A stretch of 64,000 nucleotides of DNA from Burhinus oedicnemus (GCA_008921705.1 VFFE01007081.1:1789011-1853010), one strand, 5' to 3'; counted from the stretch's first letter, positions 39,201-53,035 are shown. Made by a program: numbers and translations. The notes: generated from the letters alone by a model not told the origin.

Positions 39201-39417
39201 CCTGCTTTTTCATCAGTTATTTCCCTAGCAGTGGTGGTGCATTGACATGTTTGTTTTTCTAGAATGAAGCCTTATATGAAAACAACCTTTGTCTGTGTAA
39301 TGGATAATGACAGTACCTTCCAGCCCTTTGCTCCTTGGTAATAGAAGTAGACAACAGTCTCTCTTTGCACCTTTCTTTTTTGATCTAACAGCAGAGATCA
39401 AGAATGCATTTATCGAT

Positions 39418-39473
39418 CTAATACGTATATGTGTGTATATACAGAGAGAGAAATACATATGGGTGTATTTGTA
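39418..39473. repeat. Degenerate TA/TG/GA microsatellite
   Basis: Contains TACGTATATGTGTGTATATA followed by CAGAGAGAGAAATACATATG. It is a short mixed dinucleotide repeat with no clear single unit. Confidence 0.65.
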
Positions 39474-40871
39474 TGGATCATGCTAGCTTTGGCAAAAATT
39501 AGGCAAGGTTCTGGGGCGGCAGTTTTTAACTGAACAGTGCCATTATGTGCTCCCTTAGTCTTTGTCATTGATGTAGGTATTTTCTTCCACTCCTTCTGAA
39601 AACACATGCCACTGTGGATATTTGCAGGAAAGGGTCAGTCTGTGAGTAAGAGTTGACAGTGAAGGGTCCAGAGAACCCCCTGTATTTACATGTGACCTTG
39701 CAAAAAGATGGGAGGGAACTTAACCTGTCTCGACATTGAGGTTGTGTGCAAAATGTTAAATAGTTTAGTCAATGCAAATTATATTCCACAGATTGATTTG
39801 GTATGTACTTACTGTGTAGAAAATTTTTGCCATCCTCTCAAGTGGAGTTACCAGTATTATGAAGTTGTTTTATTCATAATGCCTTCTTTAGTCACTATTT
39901 ATTGATTTCTGTAGTGGAGCCTTCCATAAATTTAGTTATGAATTACTTGAATTTGAACCCTGAAGGCCTTATTTATTGCTTGGTACATTAAAGAAAAAAC
40001 AAGAGGTCAACTCAGCCAGTAACATGACTGCCATCCAACCTTCCTTTCAGTAGAACTGAGCTGTAAAAATAAGTGTTTATAGTTGGGGTTTTTTTCTCAA
40101 TTTTATGTAATAGTAATACCTGCTACTTTGGATATGTTTTTAAATTTTCCTGAGATGTTCACGAACTAAACACAGTTGCATTCCTGCTGTGCCTGATGAC
40201 TTTGAAATCAAATGACAAACTATATTGCATAGATTTACAGTTATATAATTGCTTTGTAAAGCAAAAAATTATTTGTGTAACTTGTTTTCCCATTGTCCGG
40301 CATTCTGTTGTTCTATGGAATTGTATTTTAAACTCCTGCTTTAGTTTTTATTGTTTCAAAAACAATATCCTGAACATGTCTTATGGTGGAGAAAACTATT
40401 GTTTTTAGTATAGGTGTTTGTCTGCCATTTTCTTAGTTCACAGACTATTCTACGATCTGGTTTTCCTTAATATGAAATAGTACCCTATTCACAAACACTC
40501 CTGCTGCAGTTACTTTCGTGTCCTGTCTTGTGTCGTGTCCCGTCCCCACCCCCCATGACAAATATCATTCTTCATCAAAAAAAGTTTAAAACAGTGCAGG
40601 AAAGGAGACTTCTGCAGTGCTTACTTGATTTGTCTGTAAAAATTAATTTTAGAAGTATAAGACATAACATGTAAAATAGCTTGTGTCCTTCACCAACATC
40701 ACGACATCAGTTTCTGATTTCAGGTCGTGGATTATGACTGCCCTGAAGAGGACAGACTTCTACCTACAGCACTGTCAGGAGTTACTTTCATTGTGCCATG
40801 GTATTACTGTGTATGGAGACAGATTATTGCTACATATGATTTGCATCTGTGCATTGCACAAAGGTGGATGC

Positions 40872-40930
40872 TAAAATACCCATTTTACAGATGGTTAAAC
40901 AGAGGCACACAAAAGTTAAATAACTTGTTG
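40872..40930 (-). mobile_element. MIR-like SINE core fragment
   Basis: The + strand reads TACCCATTTTACAGATGG, then AACAGAGGCACAC and AAGTTAAATAACTTG. This is the reverse complement of the conserved MIR core (CAAGTTACTTAACCT.., GTGCCTCAGTTT.., CATCTGTAAAATGGG). Only the core is visible. MIR-type SINEs predate the amniote radiation, so this is a very old insertion. Confidence 0.7.
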
Positions 40931-42639
40931 GAAGTATTTGCTTTTGATCTGGTGCCTACTGACAAAGTCCATTCTCTTGACTGGGTGTGGATCAAGCCTG
41001 TGATGGGACAGTGACTGGATTTGACTAATGACAAGTGATGCCTCTTCAGTGACACTGAGGAATAACATAGCAAATGTGTGTTCCTGGTGTTTGGCATACA
41101 GGATGTGCTGCTGCTTTTGGTTTCCACATTTTCTTGACAGTTGGCTGTGGGCCATTTCTGGATTTTCATTTGCCAAGATAAATTTTCTCAAAATTGCAAG
41201 AAAATAAATTAAGCTTTTAAGTGTTGAATGTAGCAATGTTCATTCTCTGACAGTCGATGAAAATTTCAGGATATTCATTCAGACCTATGTGAAAGGTTCT
41301 GCAAAAGCGCAGAAACAACCAATCACCAAAGGAACATAAATTAGCATTTGAAGGAGTTGCAACAAAAACTAAGGATGTTCTGTCTAAGGGATGCTAGGTC
41401 AGAAGAAGAAGGAAAAAGAAAGTATATTCATAATGCTGTCCCTTTAAATAATCTAGAAAAGGTAATGTGCAATCAAGAGAGATTTTTCTGGAGGAGTGGA
41501 ACGTTCTCTGTGGATGGTTCCCATTCCTCATTAATATGTGGCATACAGCTTAAGTCTCATTTGCATTGCTAGATGAGGACCTTATCTTAAGTAGTCAGCA
41601 AGGCCATGCCGATAATATGAAAATGTTTGCGTATACTGTGAAGTTGGCATATAGAAACAATTACACTTTGGCTACAGAGGGAATTTATGGAGACCATAAA
41701 TATGTTGGTTTAATTAGGGGCACAGTGCTAACTGCTGACACATTCTCCTCAAAGTCTGATTTCAGAGCACAATTACTAAATGTTTTTTTCAAAACAAGGA
41801 AAGTTTGAGGAAGAAAATGAAGTTGGGTAATTCAGTTGGGTTTTTTGTATGAGTGGTGGAAGTATAGTCACAGTCAATGAAGTCTGCAAGGATGTTCGTG
41901 TGTGTATCCAGAATCAGAGCCAGAGTTGACAAAAAGCAAATAATGAATTGCTGCGTACATCAAAATTATGGCAGTAAGAGATGTTACCTCAACTTGGCAC
42001 ATACGCTTTTAACAAAGCAGGGGAAATTGAGACGAATGATTTTTCAGGGAATTGGATTATCATAAAAAAGGCAGTTATACGCTTTCGTTCCTCCTCCATT
42101 TATTTTTTTTCAAAATGGTTATTTACTCTAAAAATTAAGGACCTGACAGTAGCTGTGCAGTTACATACATAAGGTAGGGTGAACTATTTAACCTGCTCTA
42201 CTAGACTTTATCTGTTTGCTGGGGCATTTGCCAACTTTGCTTTCACAAAGGCTGTTTGTGAAATGGCTCCTCTCTGTGTTGTCTCTTTCTGCTTTCTTGG
42301 ACCAGTAGAAATAACTACTGTTGCCTTTAGTTATCAAGTTGAATTGAACAGGCAGAAACACTGTATACCCATCCCTATAAGAATATGGAGAGAGAGGTTT
42401 GTCAGGGACTCAGTGAGAGACAGTCACAGAGTGTTTTGTGGTTATTTTCTTGGATGATCGTCTCGCTGGTGGTTTTCAAGGCTGGTTTTTGGCAATGGGG
42501 TGGTTGCAGTAGCAGAATCCTCTTTGGGCAACTGGCTGTGCACCGTGGTCTGAGTTGAGACTGAATGCATTGATGGCCGTCAGCTGCAGACACAGGGCAC
42601 TGAGGAAAGGAGATGCATGCTATCATTCTAGTTATTTAT

Positions 42640-42835
42640 ACCTCCGTATGGCTTTTCTGAGCTGTTCAGGCAGCTTCACAAAAACTTTGACAAAGCCATG
42701 AAGTACCATAGGTAAGAATTCTTGTTTCCAGACAAATATATTGAGACACAGAGGGTTTAAGTAACTCCCTTGAGATAATATAGAAAGCCAGCAGCAGAAC
42801 TGGAAGAGGAACTGAGTATTTTTAATGTCTAGATT
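42640..42835 (-). mobile_element. MIR-like SINE fragment
   Basis: The + strand contains TTGAGACACAGAGGGTTTAA, GTAACTCCCTTGAGATAATA and then GCCAGCAGCAGAACTGG. This matches, in order, the antisense MIR pattern of GAGGCACAGAGAGGTTAAG, TAACTTGCCCAAGGTCAC and AGCAAGTGGCAGAGCTGG. The flanks near 42640 are less certain. Confidence 0.65.
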
Positions 42836-45800
42836 TCTCTCTTACTGTTTTGGAAGTGCCATTCACAGAAGGTGAGAAGGGAAATACTTTAGTTTCTGTG
42901 CTGCATGTGTGGTGGGTTTGAGGTTTTTTGTTTGGGTTCCCACCCCTCAGAGGATGTGCTTTTTATCTTTGTAACAAACGATCTTCCATGATGTCTTTGG
43001 GCATTGTAGGAGGCATGTTACGAATGTTTTTGGCAATTTGAGGCAGAACAGGCACCAGTAATAGCTACCTTTTTACTTTTTTGATGTGATAGCCAAGGTC
43101 ATTCCATTTCAGGCTCCTAAATCCTCAAGAGGCTTGTTCAGAATATTTGCAGCCAGAGCACATGAAAATAACAGAGGAATATTTTTTTTCTTTGTACGTT
43201 TGCTGGATGAACCTACCATAGAGTCACTCAGTGCTGTATTGAGCTAGTTTATTGCAGGAGGAGCAGTAGGTGTGAGGAGCCTTGCTGTCCGTTGGAAACC
43301 CCAGCAGTCTGAGTAATGTCAAGGGTAATCTACAGATACATCGCCACTGTGCTGCTGATTTTGTCTCAAGCTGTTTCCCCCAAGGAGCACCGCCTTCTGA
43401 AGTAGTCTCCTGTGTGTTTGGGCTTTGCGCTGTGTTCTCATCTGACCATGACACCATGTTCTTCCCAATTTTGCCTACGGAGCTGCTGATCTGTTCTTCT
43501 GCAGTATGAATGAGAGAGTTCAAAGCGGTATGACAGACGTGAATCCAGTGGCTGTCCTGGTGGGAGGTATAGTCTCAAGGTTGAGTAGGTTTTTGGGTTA
43601 GTTTTTCTCTTCCTAGGCATAACAGTGCAATGTGTCTTTCATGGTCACCACATAAATCACCTGTCTAAGTATGTAGCTGTGGAAAAATCCCTTGGGAGCA
43701 GGTCTCACAGAGACTAGGACAGTGTATAGTAAAAACAGCTTTAAAAAACAAATATTTCGCTTGAGGCAGCACAAAGTGCAAAATACGCAGAAGAAAACTC
43801 TGGAGGGGACTTTTTTTCCTCTTTGAAGACTTTTGCTTCCCCTTTCCCTGATGTGGAGGACATCAAACTTTATGGCTTGCAGTATGCCCGGAATTAGAGA
43901 GATAGGAGAAGCAGCTGGAAAGAGAGAAACAGGCTCAAATTAGCCTTGCATGCCAGCCTCTGAAATTGCAGTGGTCTTCTATTTTACATGGACTGCTAAC
44001 CGAAATGGTTTCATTATTTTCAAGCTTGTTGAAAATAATGGTTACAAGTATGTTTATAGCTACCAAGAAACCGATTTTCAAGATACTGAAGCAAACAGAT
44101 CATTCATTTTTCATTCTGACCAGCTTTTTTCTTTTTTCAGTAAACTACAAAATATCTTTTTGTCCTCTAACACTGAGACTTGAGGTGATAGAAGGGGATG
44201 GTATAAAAGTCGAGCATTTGCCAGTGCTAGAGAAGCCAAGGACGTGCAAAGAAAACAGATTAATTTAGTAGCAACTAGGCAAAGGCCATGAAGAACAGTT
44301 TTTACAGCAGATATCTTGCGTAGCCAGCAAAGGGACTGGAGTGGGAGTGATCTACTGAGATAACCTCACATTTTAGTACCTAAACAACAGTACTAGCATT
44401 TTGAATCTTTGCAGGCACTTCAAGACCTTGTCAAGGGGGGCAGCTACGGAAGAGTTGTGAGAATCCATTCAATCCATGCCTTCTGAAACATGCAAAATTG
44501 TGGTGTCAAAGGTTGTTTTGTAATTAGATCTGAAGGGTACCCAATGAGTGAGCAAACAAAAATGTTAATATAAAAGGCTAATAATTGAGTTTATATAATT
44601 AATAGTGTCTAATACAAGCTGACAGCTGGGAGGCAATTTAGTTGTTTAAAAAGTGTGAAGATAAGGATCACGTCAAGTCAATGCTCTCACCTTATTTAAG
44701 TTTAAATTTTGGCAATTTAAAGTTCTAGTGAGCTATGTGTGATTTGAAAACAGGCCTCTGTTTCAGTATATACATTTTCCATGCATTTTTTACAGGGAGG
44801 TAGGATTGGGTACTTGTCAAAGACAGGGAAACACAAGGAGGAGATTAAATCAGTTATGAATACAAGTATAACTTACCTGGTCCAGTGTCGTCACATACTT
44901 TGGAAAAGTTAACAGCAAACAGTTGGTGGATTGATTTTCAGGGCTTTTTTTCTTCAAATCAGAAATTAATCTGGTTTTGGCATTGCAATTTTGTAAAGAT
45001 TTGGACCTTGTTTTCAGAAGTGCAGAGTATCAGTAGGTCTTTGACGTCTAAGGAATTACGTCACATCTGCCCTTGCAATTTAGCAGTCATAGGAGCCCTC
45101 TCAGAACTGCGATGTCCGAGGATTTGCATGCGTTTATGATGAGGAATAGTGAATAATGAAGCTGGCTTCAGGTAATCTCCTTGTCATTGCTGCAGCCCTC
45201 ACCCTTTCCTAGCACTGACCAGTTTCCACCCTGTTGTCTTTCCTCATGTGATCCAATGAACTGTCAAAGAGCAGCCTCTGGATATGCTTGGACAGTGAGT
45301 GATTTAGTCTTTTTCCAAATCTAAAAAGATACGTCTGTTCTCTAAGGGCTTGACAGTTGTATAGAAACTGCACCTTTTGCATGGTGAAACATGAAAGCTG
45401 CAGTTTCTACAGGAACCGCAATTCCTTTCTATAAAAAATGAAGGTATCCTGTGTTATTTACTAATGCCTCCTCATACTTCTTGTACCCTGTCCTGTGGGA
45501 TCAGGACTCCATCTAGTAAAACATGCAAAAACATGCCAAAGTTTAAACGTGAGTACTGTTGCCAGGCACGTGTTTAAATACTTTGTTGTCCGAACCCCCA
45601 ATTTCTGCGAAAGATGGTATTAAAAGAAAAATCTATATAAGAATGACCATAGATTAAGCTAAATGAAGAGCAGACTAGAAAGACAGGGAAGATAACTCCA
45701 TGGTGATGAACTATACTGTGTGTCTTTCTGTTTTGAAAGCCAGTGGAAATACATAAAACAGTAGTTTTCATTATAGAAGTAAGTAGCACCCTGAGCACAT

Positions 45801-46175
45801 TGCAATACACTTGATCTAATTCATATAGCAGGACCCGTTGGTATCTGTGAAAGCCTAGTGTAGCGTACGGGAGATTGTTCTGTTGTTTCAAGTTTGCTAA
45901 TGTACTATTTTTATTTCACTTGTTTTTAACAAAATCTTCTGTAATTGAAAACCCATTCTGTATCCATTGGCATGCGCTTATTCAGAGTGCACATAACCTT
46001 GAATAAGAGACAAAAAACATTATTGAGGAGCAGTTTGTGTTAGAACTGGATCTGAAACAAAAACTTTTAGAGAAATGGTGTATGCACTGATGAGAGCCTT
46101 AAGCTGTTGTAACTAAACCCTGTCAGGGCCGTAACCTGGAAAAAATCCTGAAGATACTGAGGGGAGTCTGAGCAG

Positions 46176-46189
46176 AAAAAAAAAAAAAA
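46176..46189. repeat. Poly-A run
   Basis: Fourteen consecutive A residues. No retrocopy or SINE body that would explain it as a tail is recognisable upstream. Confidence 0.88.
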
Positions 46190-49100
46190 TTGAAGTTTTT
46201 GGTCAAGACATTTTGTTGCTATCGTGCTTAGAGCAGACTTGTTTCCAAGAAGCCAGGGCAGCTTTCCCTTCTGAAGACAGTTGAGCAGAGGAATTTGTAC
46301 CATGGACACTCCCATAACAGTGGCAGCACCTGCCCAAACAAGCAGGTCTTGGCTGCAAAACCCCAGGCATTTAGAAACTCTTGCAGGTGTTTGTGCAGCT
46401 TAAATTTTACTTTGCTCAGATTTTCCTTACCACAGTAAATTAATTTAGTTGGAGGGCCTACCAGCAAACTGAGTCATAACGCTTACACAAAGACATTTGC
46501 AAAGACTGGGTGTTTGGTCATTTGTTCGCCGGGTTTTGCATGCGTAATTTATATTTGCTGGAGGAAAGAGGAGACAAGACGCAGCACGCTGCCTTCCCAC
46601 AGCAAACCCTTTGCTTGTTGCAGGCAGGCAGCTTGCGGCGCGCTTGCTCCGTGGGCTTGCCAACAGTGACAAAGCAGCACTGAAAGTGCTTGGCAGCAAA
46701 TTATTAACTGAAATGATTTGACTTCAATAGATTTTTCCCAGTCTGAAGCTTTTGACTGCCATTTGGTTTAGATTGAAATCGAGAGTTGTTACCACTCATA
46801 GCAATACTGCGATGTTGTTAAGAGGCACGAGGGTCTCGGGACTTGTACGTCTGATTTACTAGATGTTTGTGAGTTTTATGTTTCTTTTGTACCTTTGCTA
46901 CTGCCTTTCTCTTTGAGAGGTTTGTGCGATTGGTTGAGTTTTTTAATGGTTTTGCCGATGATTCTTTATTACAGATATTTTTTCTGGCTCCAGGATGAGG
47001 TCCGGCCCAACACTTCTTAGCTTGAGGCTTGCAGTGTACAGTCTGCTTTGCTTTTTCTCTTACTACATGTGTCCCAGCTGTCAACATTTTCTGTCACTTC
47101 TAGTCTTGTTATTTCATTGCCCGTAGTATTTCATTTATCTCCTGGGGTTTTGTTTGGTTGATTTTGGTCTATTACATAGGTAAACACCTGTTTAGAAGGT
47201 GATTGGGAAGGCTTAGTTATAGGACATTGGAAGTCAGGATGAAGCCCCAAGTTTCTGCAGCAAGATGGTAAAAGATGGCCTCTATATTGTCCTTAAATCA
47301 ACTGGGCTTAACATGGAGCGTGCTTGCTCTAGCTGGCCTCCAGGGTCACAAAGGCATTTCTTGCACTTATCTGTTGTAAGTGACCTCCTTCCAATTATTT
47401 AGTTTTACAATTCTGCTAAGGCATGAGGAGGGTTGAACCTCCTCTGCAGCAGTACCGATGAGGCATCTCACTTAATTGGCTAGTTTTACCTAGTTCGTCA
47501 TGGCATCCCTGTAACTTAGGGCCAACGCATAGCCTGCGTAAGCACATCATTTAGCGCTGTCAGCAAAGGGGCTGGGTTTTGAATGGACCTCCAAACAGAA
47601 AGTTACTGGTTGCTGAGGGCTGTTTCACTTCATGTATGCTTGGAAGACAAGTTATAAAAATCCGAAGCAGTGCATGCCATCATTTGTAATGCCATAATTT
47701 GATTAACTGTGACTGCAGTACTCCTTTAATAGTAAAATATGGCACTGAGTGGATAGGTTGAGTAAGAAGGTGCACGAGGGAGTGGAAAGCTGTACAAGCT
47801 TTGCTGGAATGAAGTGTATGTGCTACTTGTACGTACCGCATGACTGAAAAACTGCTGGTGGCTCTTGAAGTGCAAGTCTGCTCTGCACTTGTGCTTCGTT
47901 TGTTTCTGCTTTGCCAATTCTGTTCGTCCTTGAAGTCAAGCGTGACCCACGGTCTGAGGGAGACGAAGGCTGAAGTTGCAAGTGGAACTTGGGAAGAAGC
48001 TCATTGTAGTTGCCACTTCAGGAATAATATGGTCTAAGCAGCTGAATTGTGAGTATGTAGTCTAACTGCACAGGGAGAAAATGTTACACGAGAGAATCAT
48101 TTGTGAGGCTTTACTGGAGGACTCAATTCTCCGGTGAATAGTTGTGGATGCTGATTGCAGATGATTTGCTTGGAGCAGTGGTGGCAGCTTTCTTTGCAGA
48201 TTCCTCAGGTCTGAGTTTTCTGTGATTACTGAGGGACGGCTGTTTGCTGAGATTCAAACGCTTTCTCTGTAAGCAGCACGTAACTGTCAATTATTTTTTT
48301 CTCTGCAGATGTTCTTGGTACTAGGTTTGTTCATCATTCAGCAATTGGCCTTCTGTTTGGAAAAGACCTTGGCTCAGTCTGTGATGGGATAATCACATGT
48401 TGCATAAAAACACAATGAGACAAAGCAAAGTTGTGCATCGCTGTCCTGCGCTAGCCTGAAAGCAGTGGGATGCCCCTGGGCTGGAGGGAGTGGGAGTCAG
48501 CCCCAGGGGCTGCACAAGCCTGATCTCACCGGGAGGCTGCTGTGTCCCTGGGAAAGAGGGTTCTGGTCCCCACTGTCCTCTCCTGGGGAAAATCTCTGAG
48601 CCTCCCGCTTTGAACAAAGGAAAGGATGAGCGTTTTATGGCTATTTGATGGATCCTCAGAATTTGGATTTGCTGCCCTTTAAATTTAAGAATCGCTGAAA
48701 CCTGTATTAACCACTTTTCTGCTGTCTGGCTGGTGTGCCAGGGCAAATCCCACCTTCTACCCCAAGAGCTGGTTGTGTGGCAGGAGACCACTTGTACCTT
48801 TTCAGCAGAACAGCTGAGCTTTGCAAGAACTGGCTGGAGCTCCACAGCTGGGCTGGAGCCCAGCCCAACAGCCGAGCTGTTGATGGTGTGATTGAAACCT
48901 TTAATTTAACCCCTTACCAGCAGTTGTGCTGATTAGTATTGGAGCTGTCAGATGTCACTTGCACCATTACCCTTCAAAGCAAAACTTGCTGCAGCAGTAG
49001 TCCCATAGAGCATGGCTTCCATTTGCTGCACCACCACTTGGGGCCATTACTGTTAACTCTTCCATCTACGGCCAAAGAGTTTCTATTCCAGTCTTACTTT

Positions 49101-50583
49101 AACTGTAAAAAGAAAATGAAGAATATTTCAATCAACAGTTGTGTAGATACAGATTTCTAACATGAATGTGTAGAAGGCAATAATTACTTCTTAATATTAT
49201 CAAACAAGGATGCTCTGTATCTGCTTTGTAAATACACAGAATTGTGCCGAATGGTATAATGGCCTTCGATAATAATTTTTCCCTTTGATGGGAACAATCT
49301 TTCATGTCGTCCTTGGGCCTAAAAACTGTGATACAATGCATCAGAGTGGATTTGAAATTCAGTTTGATAATAATCATCATGTGATGGCCAGCAATGAAGA
49401 CTTAAATACATAAGGATCTGGCCCAAAGCGTCCATCAAATACAGGCTTCAATTTCAAAGGTAAAGTGAGACTGGCTAATTTAAAACTCTCTTTATCAAAG
49501 GCTGTTTTTATAGCAGGAAGGATGTATAAATATAGACTAGCAATTTGTGGGCTAATCCTTTTTTGCATTAATATGGTTAATTTGGTTTCAGTTCTCTTGT
49601 TCAAGAAATTAATTTCTCCCTCACTTTCTAGGAGACTTTGAAGTTAGCATCCAAATATCCACCTTTGTCTCTTTTCTCTCACCCCCTCACATTCCTGGAG
49701 TGTGTTTGTGCAGGTTGAGAGCAAGCAGTTCAGTGCCTAGCTCTAGGGAATGAATTCATATTATCTGTCTTAATTTTCAGGTGTTCAATTTCACATACCT
49801 ACATAGTAAACAAAACCCACTTGATTTCAACTTAAACTTTGATTCTGCTTTTTAAATCGTTATAAAAGTAAGATTTAAAAAAAAATAAAAATTAAAACTT
49901 TTCCCAGTATGACCACTTTCTTTCCTGTTTCAAGTGTGCCGCCTTAAAAAGGATCCTGAAAGAAACTGCTTCTTCAGAATGAGTTTATTGTTATAACAAA
50001 TGTTAGCAGAGTCAGTTCCCCCTATGCTGCCACAAATTTGTCTGATAGAAAGTTTTTTCAAAACCTTTTCTATCTGTATTCCTGCTGTTTCTGCTGTCAG
50101 AGCGGCTGAAATGGGGGTCACACCTCACCGGCCCTCCATGTTTGTAAGTCATGAAATCAGCATGTATCATGTTGTGTTAGCTTTCCAACTGGGGTCTTCT
50201 CATGAAATAATGAACATAGAAGTCACTAAGGGGGCACTAAACTGGATTTAAAACACTAAACTGGAAGTGCGCATCAGCAGAAAAGGCCTACCAAGTCTAC
50301 AACACTGAATGGATGGGTTGAAAGCTAAGGCTGCAAGGCTTTCTGCCGACGAAGACCGGAGTTCAGGACGTCTGCATGTTTGAGCTTGCAGCTGTTGATG
50401 TTTTTAACCTCTGAGAGAGGAAAAAAGAGGTACAGTTTTACTGTCAGTTGGAAAGCAAGATCCATTTTGCCCAAATGTTTGAAGTTTTGACATAATTCTT
50501 TTCGCATGAAAGGATGCAACAGGAAGCTGTTTGAATTTCTTCGTGGAAAGATGAGAAAGCCAGTAAACGTGCATGGGGGCACA

Positions 50584-50660
50584 GCCTCGTGATAAGACTA
50601 CTTGCCAGGATGTGCAATAATGTGGGTCAGATCCTGGCTCAGCTCAGCTCTCTGTTACAT
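50584..50660 (+). mobile_element. Possible MIR-like SINE head, sense orientation
   Basis: GTGATAAGACTACTTGCCAG followed by AATGTGGGTCAGATCCTGGC resembles the tRNA-derived head of MIR-type SINEs (TAAGACACTTGCCTGGGATG, then GGGTTCAAATCCCTGCTC). The central GGGTCAGATCC would be a decayed B box. The tail is not recognisable. Confidence 0.35.
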
Positions 50661-52439
50661 GGTTCTGTTGCCTATTTTACCTGTTTTTTACTGGATTCTT
50701 TCACTTCTCTAAATATTTAAAAGGAAAATCCATATCCTGAGCAGTAGCACTTAAACTTTTAGAAATTCTGTGCTGGGTGTGAGAAAGTCTTAAATCTGAT
50801 GGATTTTCTTGAACTAAATAAAGGCTTTAGTCCTATTCTGAAAGGTTCAATTTAATGTTTAAAATAAAACACGGAGTAGGTATATCTGCCTCTATACATA
50901 CAGACTTTTTAAAATTGGAAACTTGGATGTAGGTGCAGATTTTCCTGGAGGCTTATGAAGCCAAGAGGAGGTTGTGAGCTCTGAAGGGCATGACCTGGTA
51001 GCAGCACCAGGCAGCCCAAAGGGTAACAGTGGGTGCCACTACAAGGCTGGTGCCAGATTTCTCATGAATTGGTACTTTTATTCCACTGCCCACGATGCTG
51101 TAGAGTTCTGAATTTTGGGTTTGCCCATCACAGCTGAAGTATCCAACGGAAGGAGTCGGATTTCTTTCATATGTATTTGGGTTTTGTTTTGAGTCTCTGA
51201 ATGTGAGGTGTTTCAACTAAAAGAAATGGAGAGAACTGTCTAATTTTACAGTGATCTGTGCATTCCAGTGATTATAATGATGGAAGTTTCTGACACAAAG
51301 TGCACTGCGGGTTATCAGCTTGACATAAATTGGAAAAAAATAAAATTAAAAAGTATGGGGAAGTTTTAAACTAAAATATCCTTTGTTTTCCACTAGATAA
51401 CTTTTGTCACTTTTTTTTTTATCTGTCGCCGTTTTAACAAAGTAAAACAAATCACCGCTTTGACAGAATGAAATTAATGCAAAGTATTTTTATTTTTTTC
51501 ACTGAAATGAGGGGCTTCATTGCTGGTACCCCATGCATTTGTGGTAATACAGAAAACCCCTTTGTGGATTTCTTAATGAGTAGTGCTTTCTTCTGATTTA
51601 CCTACTCCTGAATTTCACCACGGTTTTTAAGGCCTTAGTAACTTAAAGTCAACTGTAGTTTGTGTTTTCTGCTGCAGATCTTCTGAATAATTCATCGGTA
51701 ACTTATTGTTTAGTATATTATAAAGTGAAAACAATGTAGTTTTTAAACATTAGCTAGCACAATAAATTATGTGAAAGGGCGTATACTTGCAAAAATTCAT
51801 CAGTAGTACAATAACAACCCATTTCACAAGAATCTCTGAGCCTTGAGTATATTGATTGATTCAGCGGGAAAGCTTCTATTCATTTACAGTATAGATCATC
51901 TGAGATTTCATGTGCTGGAGGCACGGATATTGGCATGTAGGTGCACAAATACAATATCAATACAAATATAACATACAGTGGACCTGTGTTGTTAGCTTGT
52001 GTTTCTATGGTATGTCTGTTTGAAAGGATTTATAGCACAGCTGTAGAGGTTTCCTGGAGACATTGGTCTTAGCCTGGGCTTCGCCTTCTCTTTCCTTGCC
52101 AGTTTTCAAAAAGAAAATACATCTTTTGCTGTTCTTGGAAGTATTGAAGAGAAATTGAGAAAATGGCAAAAAAGCTTAATGCAAATGTAGCACAACTTTG
52201 TGTATATGAAAATGAAAAATTGATAAAATCTGAAAAGTGTTTCATGGAGGGAAATGGAGAACATCACTGACCCTGAGGAATGGGTATCCTGAATTTGAAA
52301 AACACATAAAACTGGATCAGGACCATCAATACTCAGTAACAAGTTTGGTATATTCTGCTGTGGTTATTTTCATCTTATTGGTGATGCTGTGAGTGCTTCA
52401 ATTCAAAACCACTCTAAATTCCTGGCCTTGCAGTTGGAG

Positions 52440-53035
52440 GAGAGCACAGTGCAGGGTGGTGGTGGGGTTATGTTGTTCACAGAAGTACTGACTTCCTAAT
52501 TGTTTGAGGTACCCACACGCTGCCATAGCTGTCCTTGCTGGAGGGCCAGCAGCTGGACAAGGAGTCTGTACTTGGCTGACCAGACTGTTCCTACCCCAAA
52601 GTACACTGTAACAAACCGTTGTTTGTTTGTTTATGCCTGTAGTTTCTCCCTGCCTTGTGGTGTTTTCCCACAGGCCAGACCCTCTCCCTGGGGGAAGTGG
52701 CGACTTGTCCCTGGGCCCCTTGTCAGCTCCTGCACAAGAAGGGCCCTTTGTTTTGGGCAGCATCCAATTGGGCTTTGCCTCATGCCTACCTCCCGATGTC
52801 ATGTCCTGAGCCCTCTCCAGCCTCACATTTAACTATTTGTGATGTGATTTGCTTGGGTTTTTTCATGCCTCTGAAACATTACAGCTCTTCCTAATGCCAC
52901 AAACACCCTCGCTATCCCAAGTCCTCCCTGGAAACCTACATCTTTTGCTGTGTTTCTCATCGTTTCTCCTCACAGAAGTTCTTTTTGGCCTCATCTGTAC
53001 AATAAAAGTCAATGCTGACCGACCTGAGGAGTTTT
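52440..53035 (+). other. GC/pyrimidine-rich block with AATAAA near its end, unclassified
   Basis: This stretch differs in base composition from its AT-rich flanks and ends shortly after a CTGTACAATAAAAGTC polyadenylation-like signal at 53001. It could be an old LTR or the 3' part of an intronic transcript. I found no convincing LTR ends, primer-binding site or target duplication, so it is left unclassified. Open frames on both strands do not resemble known proteins. Confidence 0.25.

Noticed and set aside
43224..43523. 99-codon minus-strand frame, Ser/Thr-rich
   Set aside because: I considered a retroviral or gene remnant, but no motif is recognisable and the + strand is equally open.
48393..48845. 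Longest open frame in the window, 150 codons on the minus strand
   Set aside because: It starts at GTG with no internal ATG before the last codon, has no recognisable domain, and lacks splice or promoter context. It is consistent with chance in GC-richer intron.
52398..52832. Opposed open frames of 142 (-) and 110 (+) codons
   Set aside because: They are caused by GC-rich composition; the peptides are unrecognised and no start or splice context supports them.
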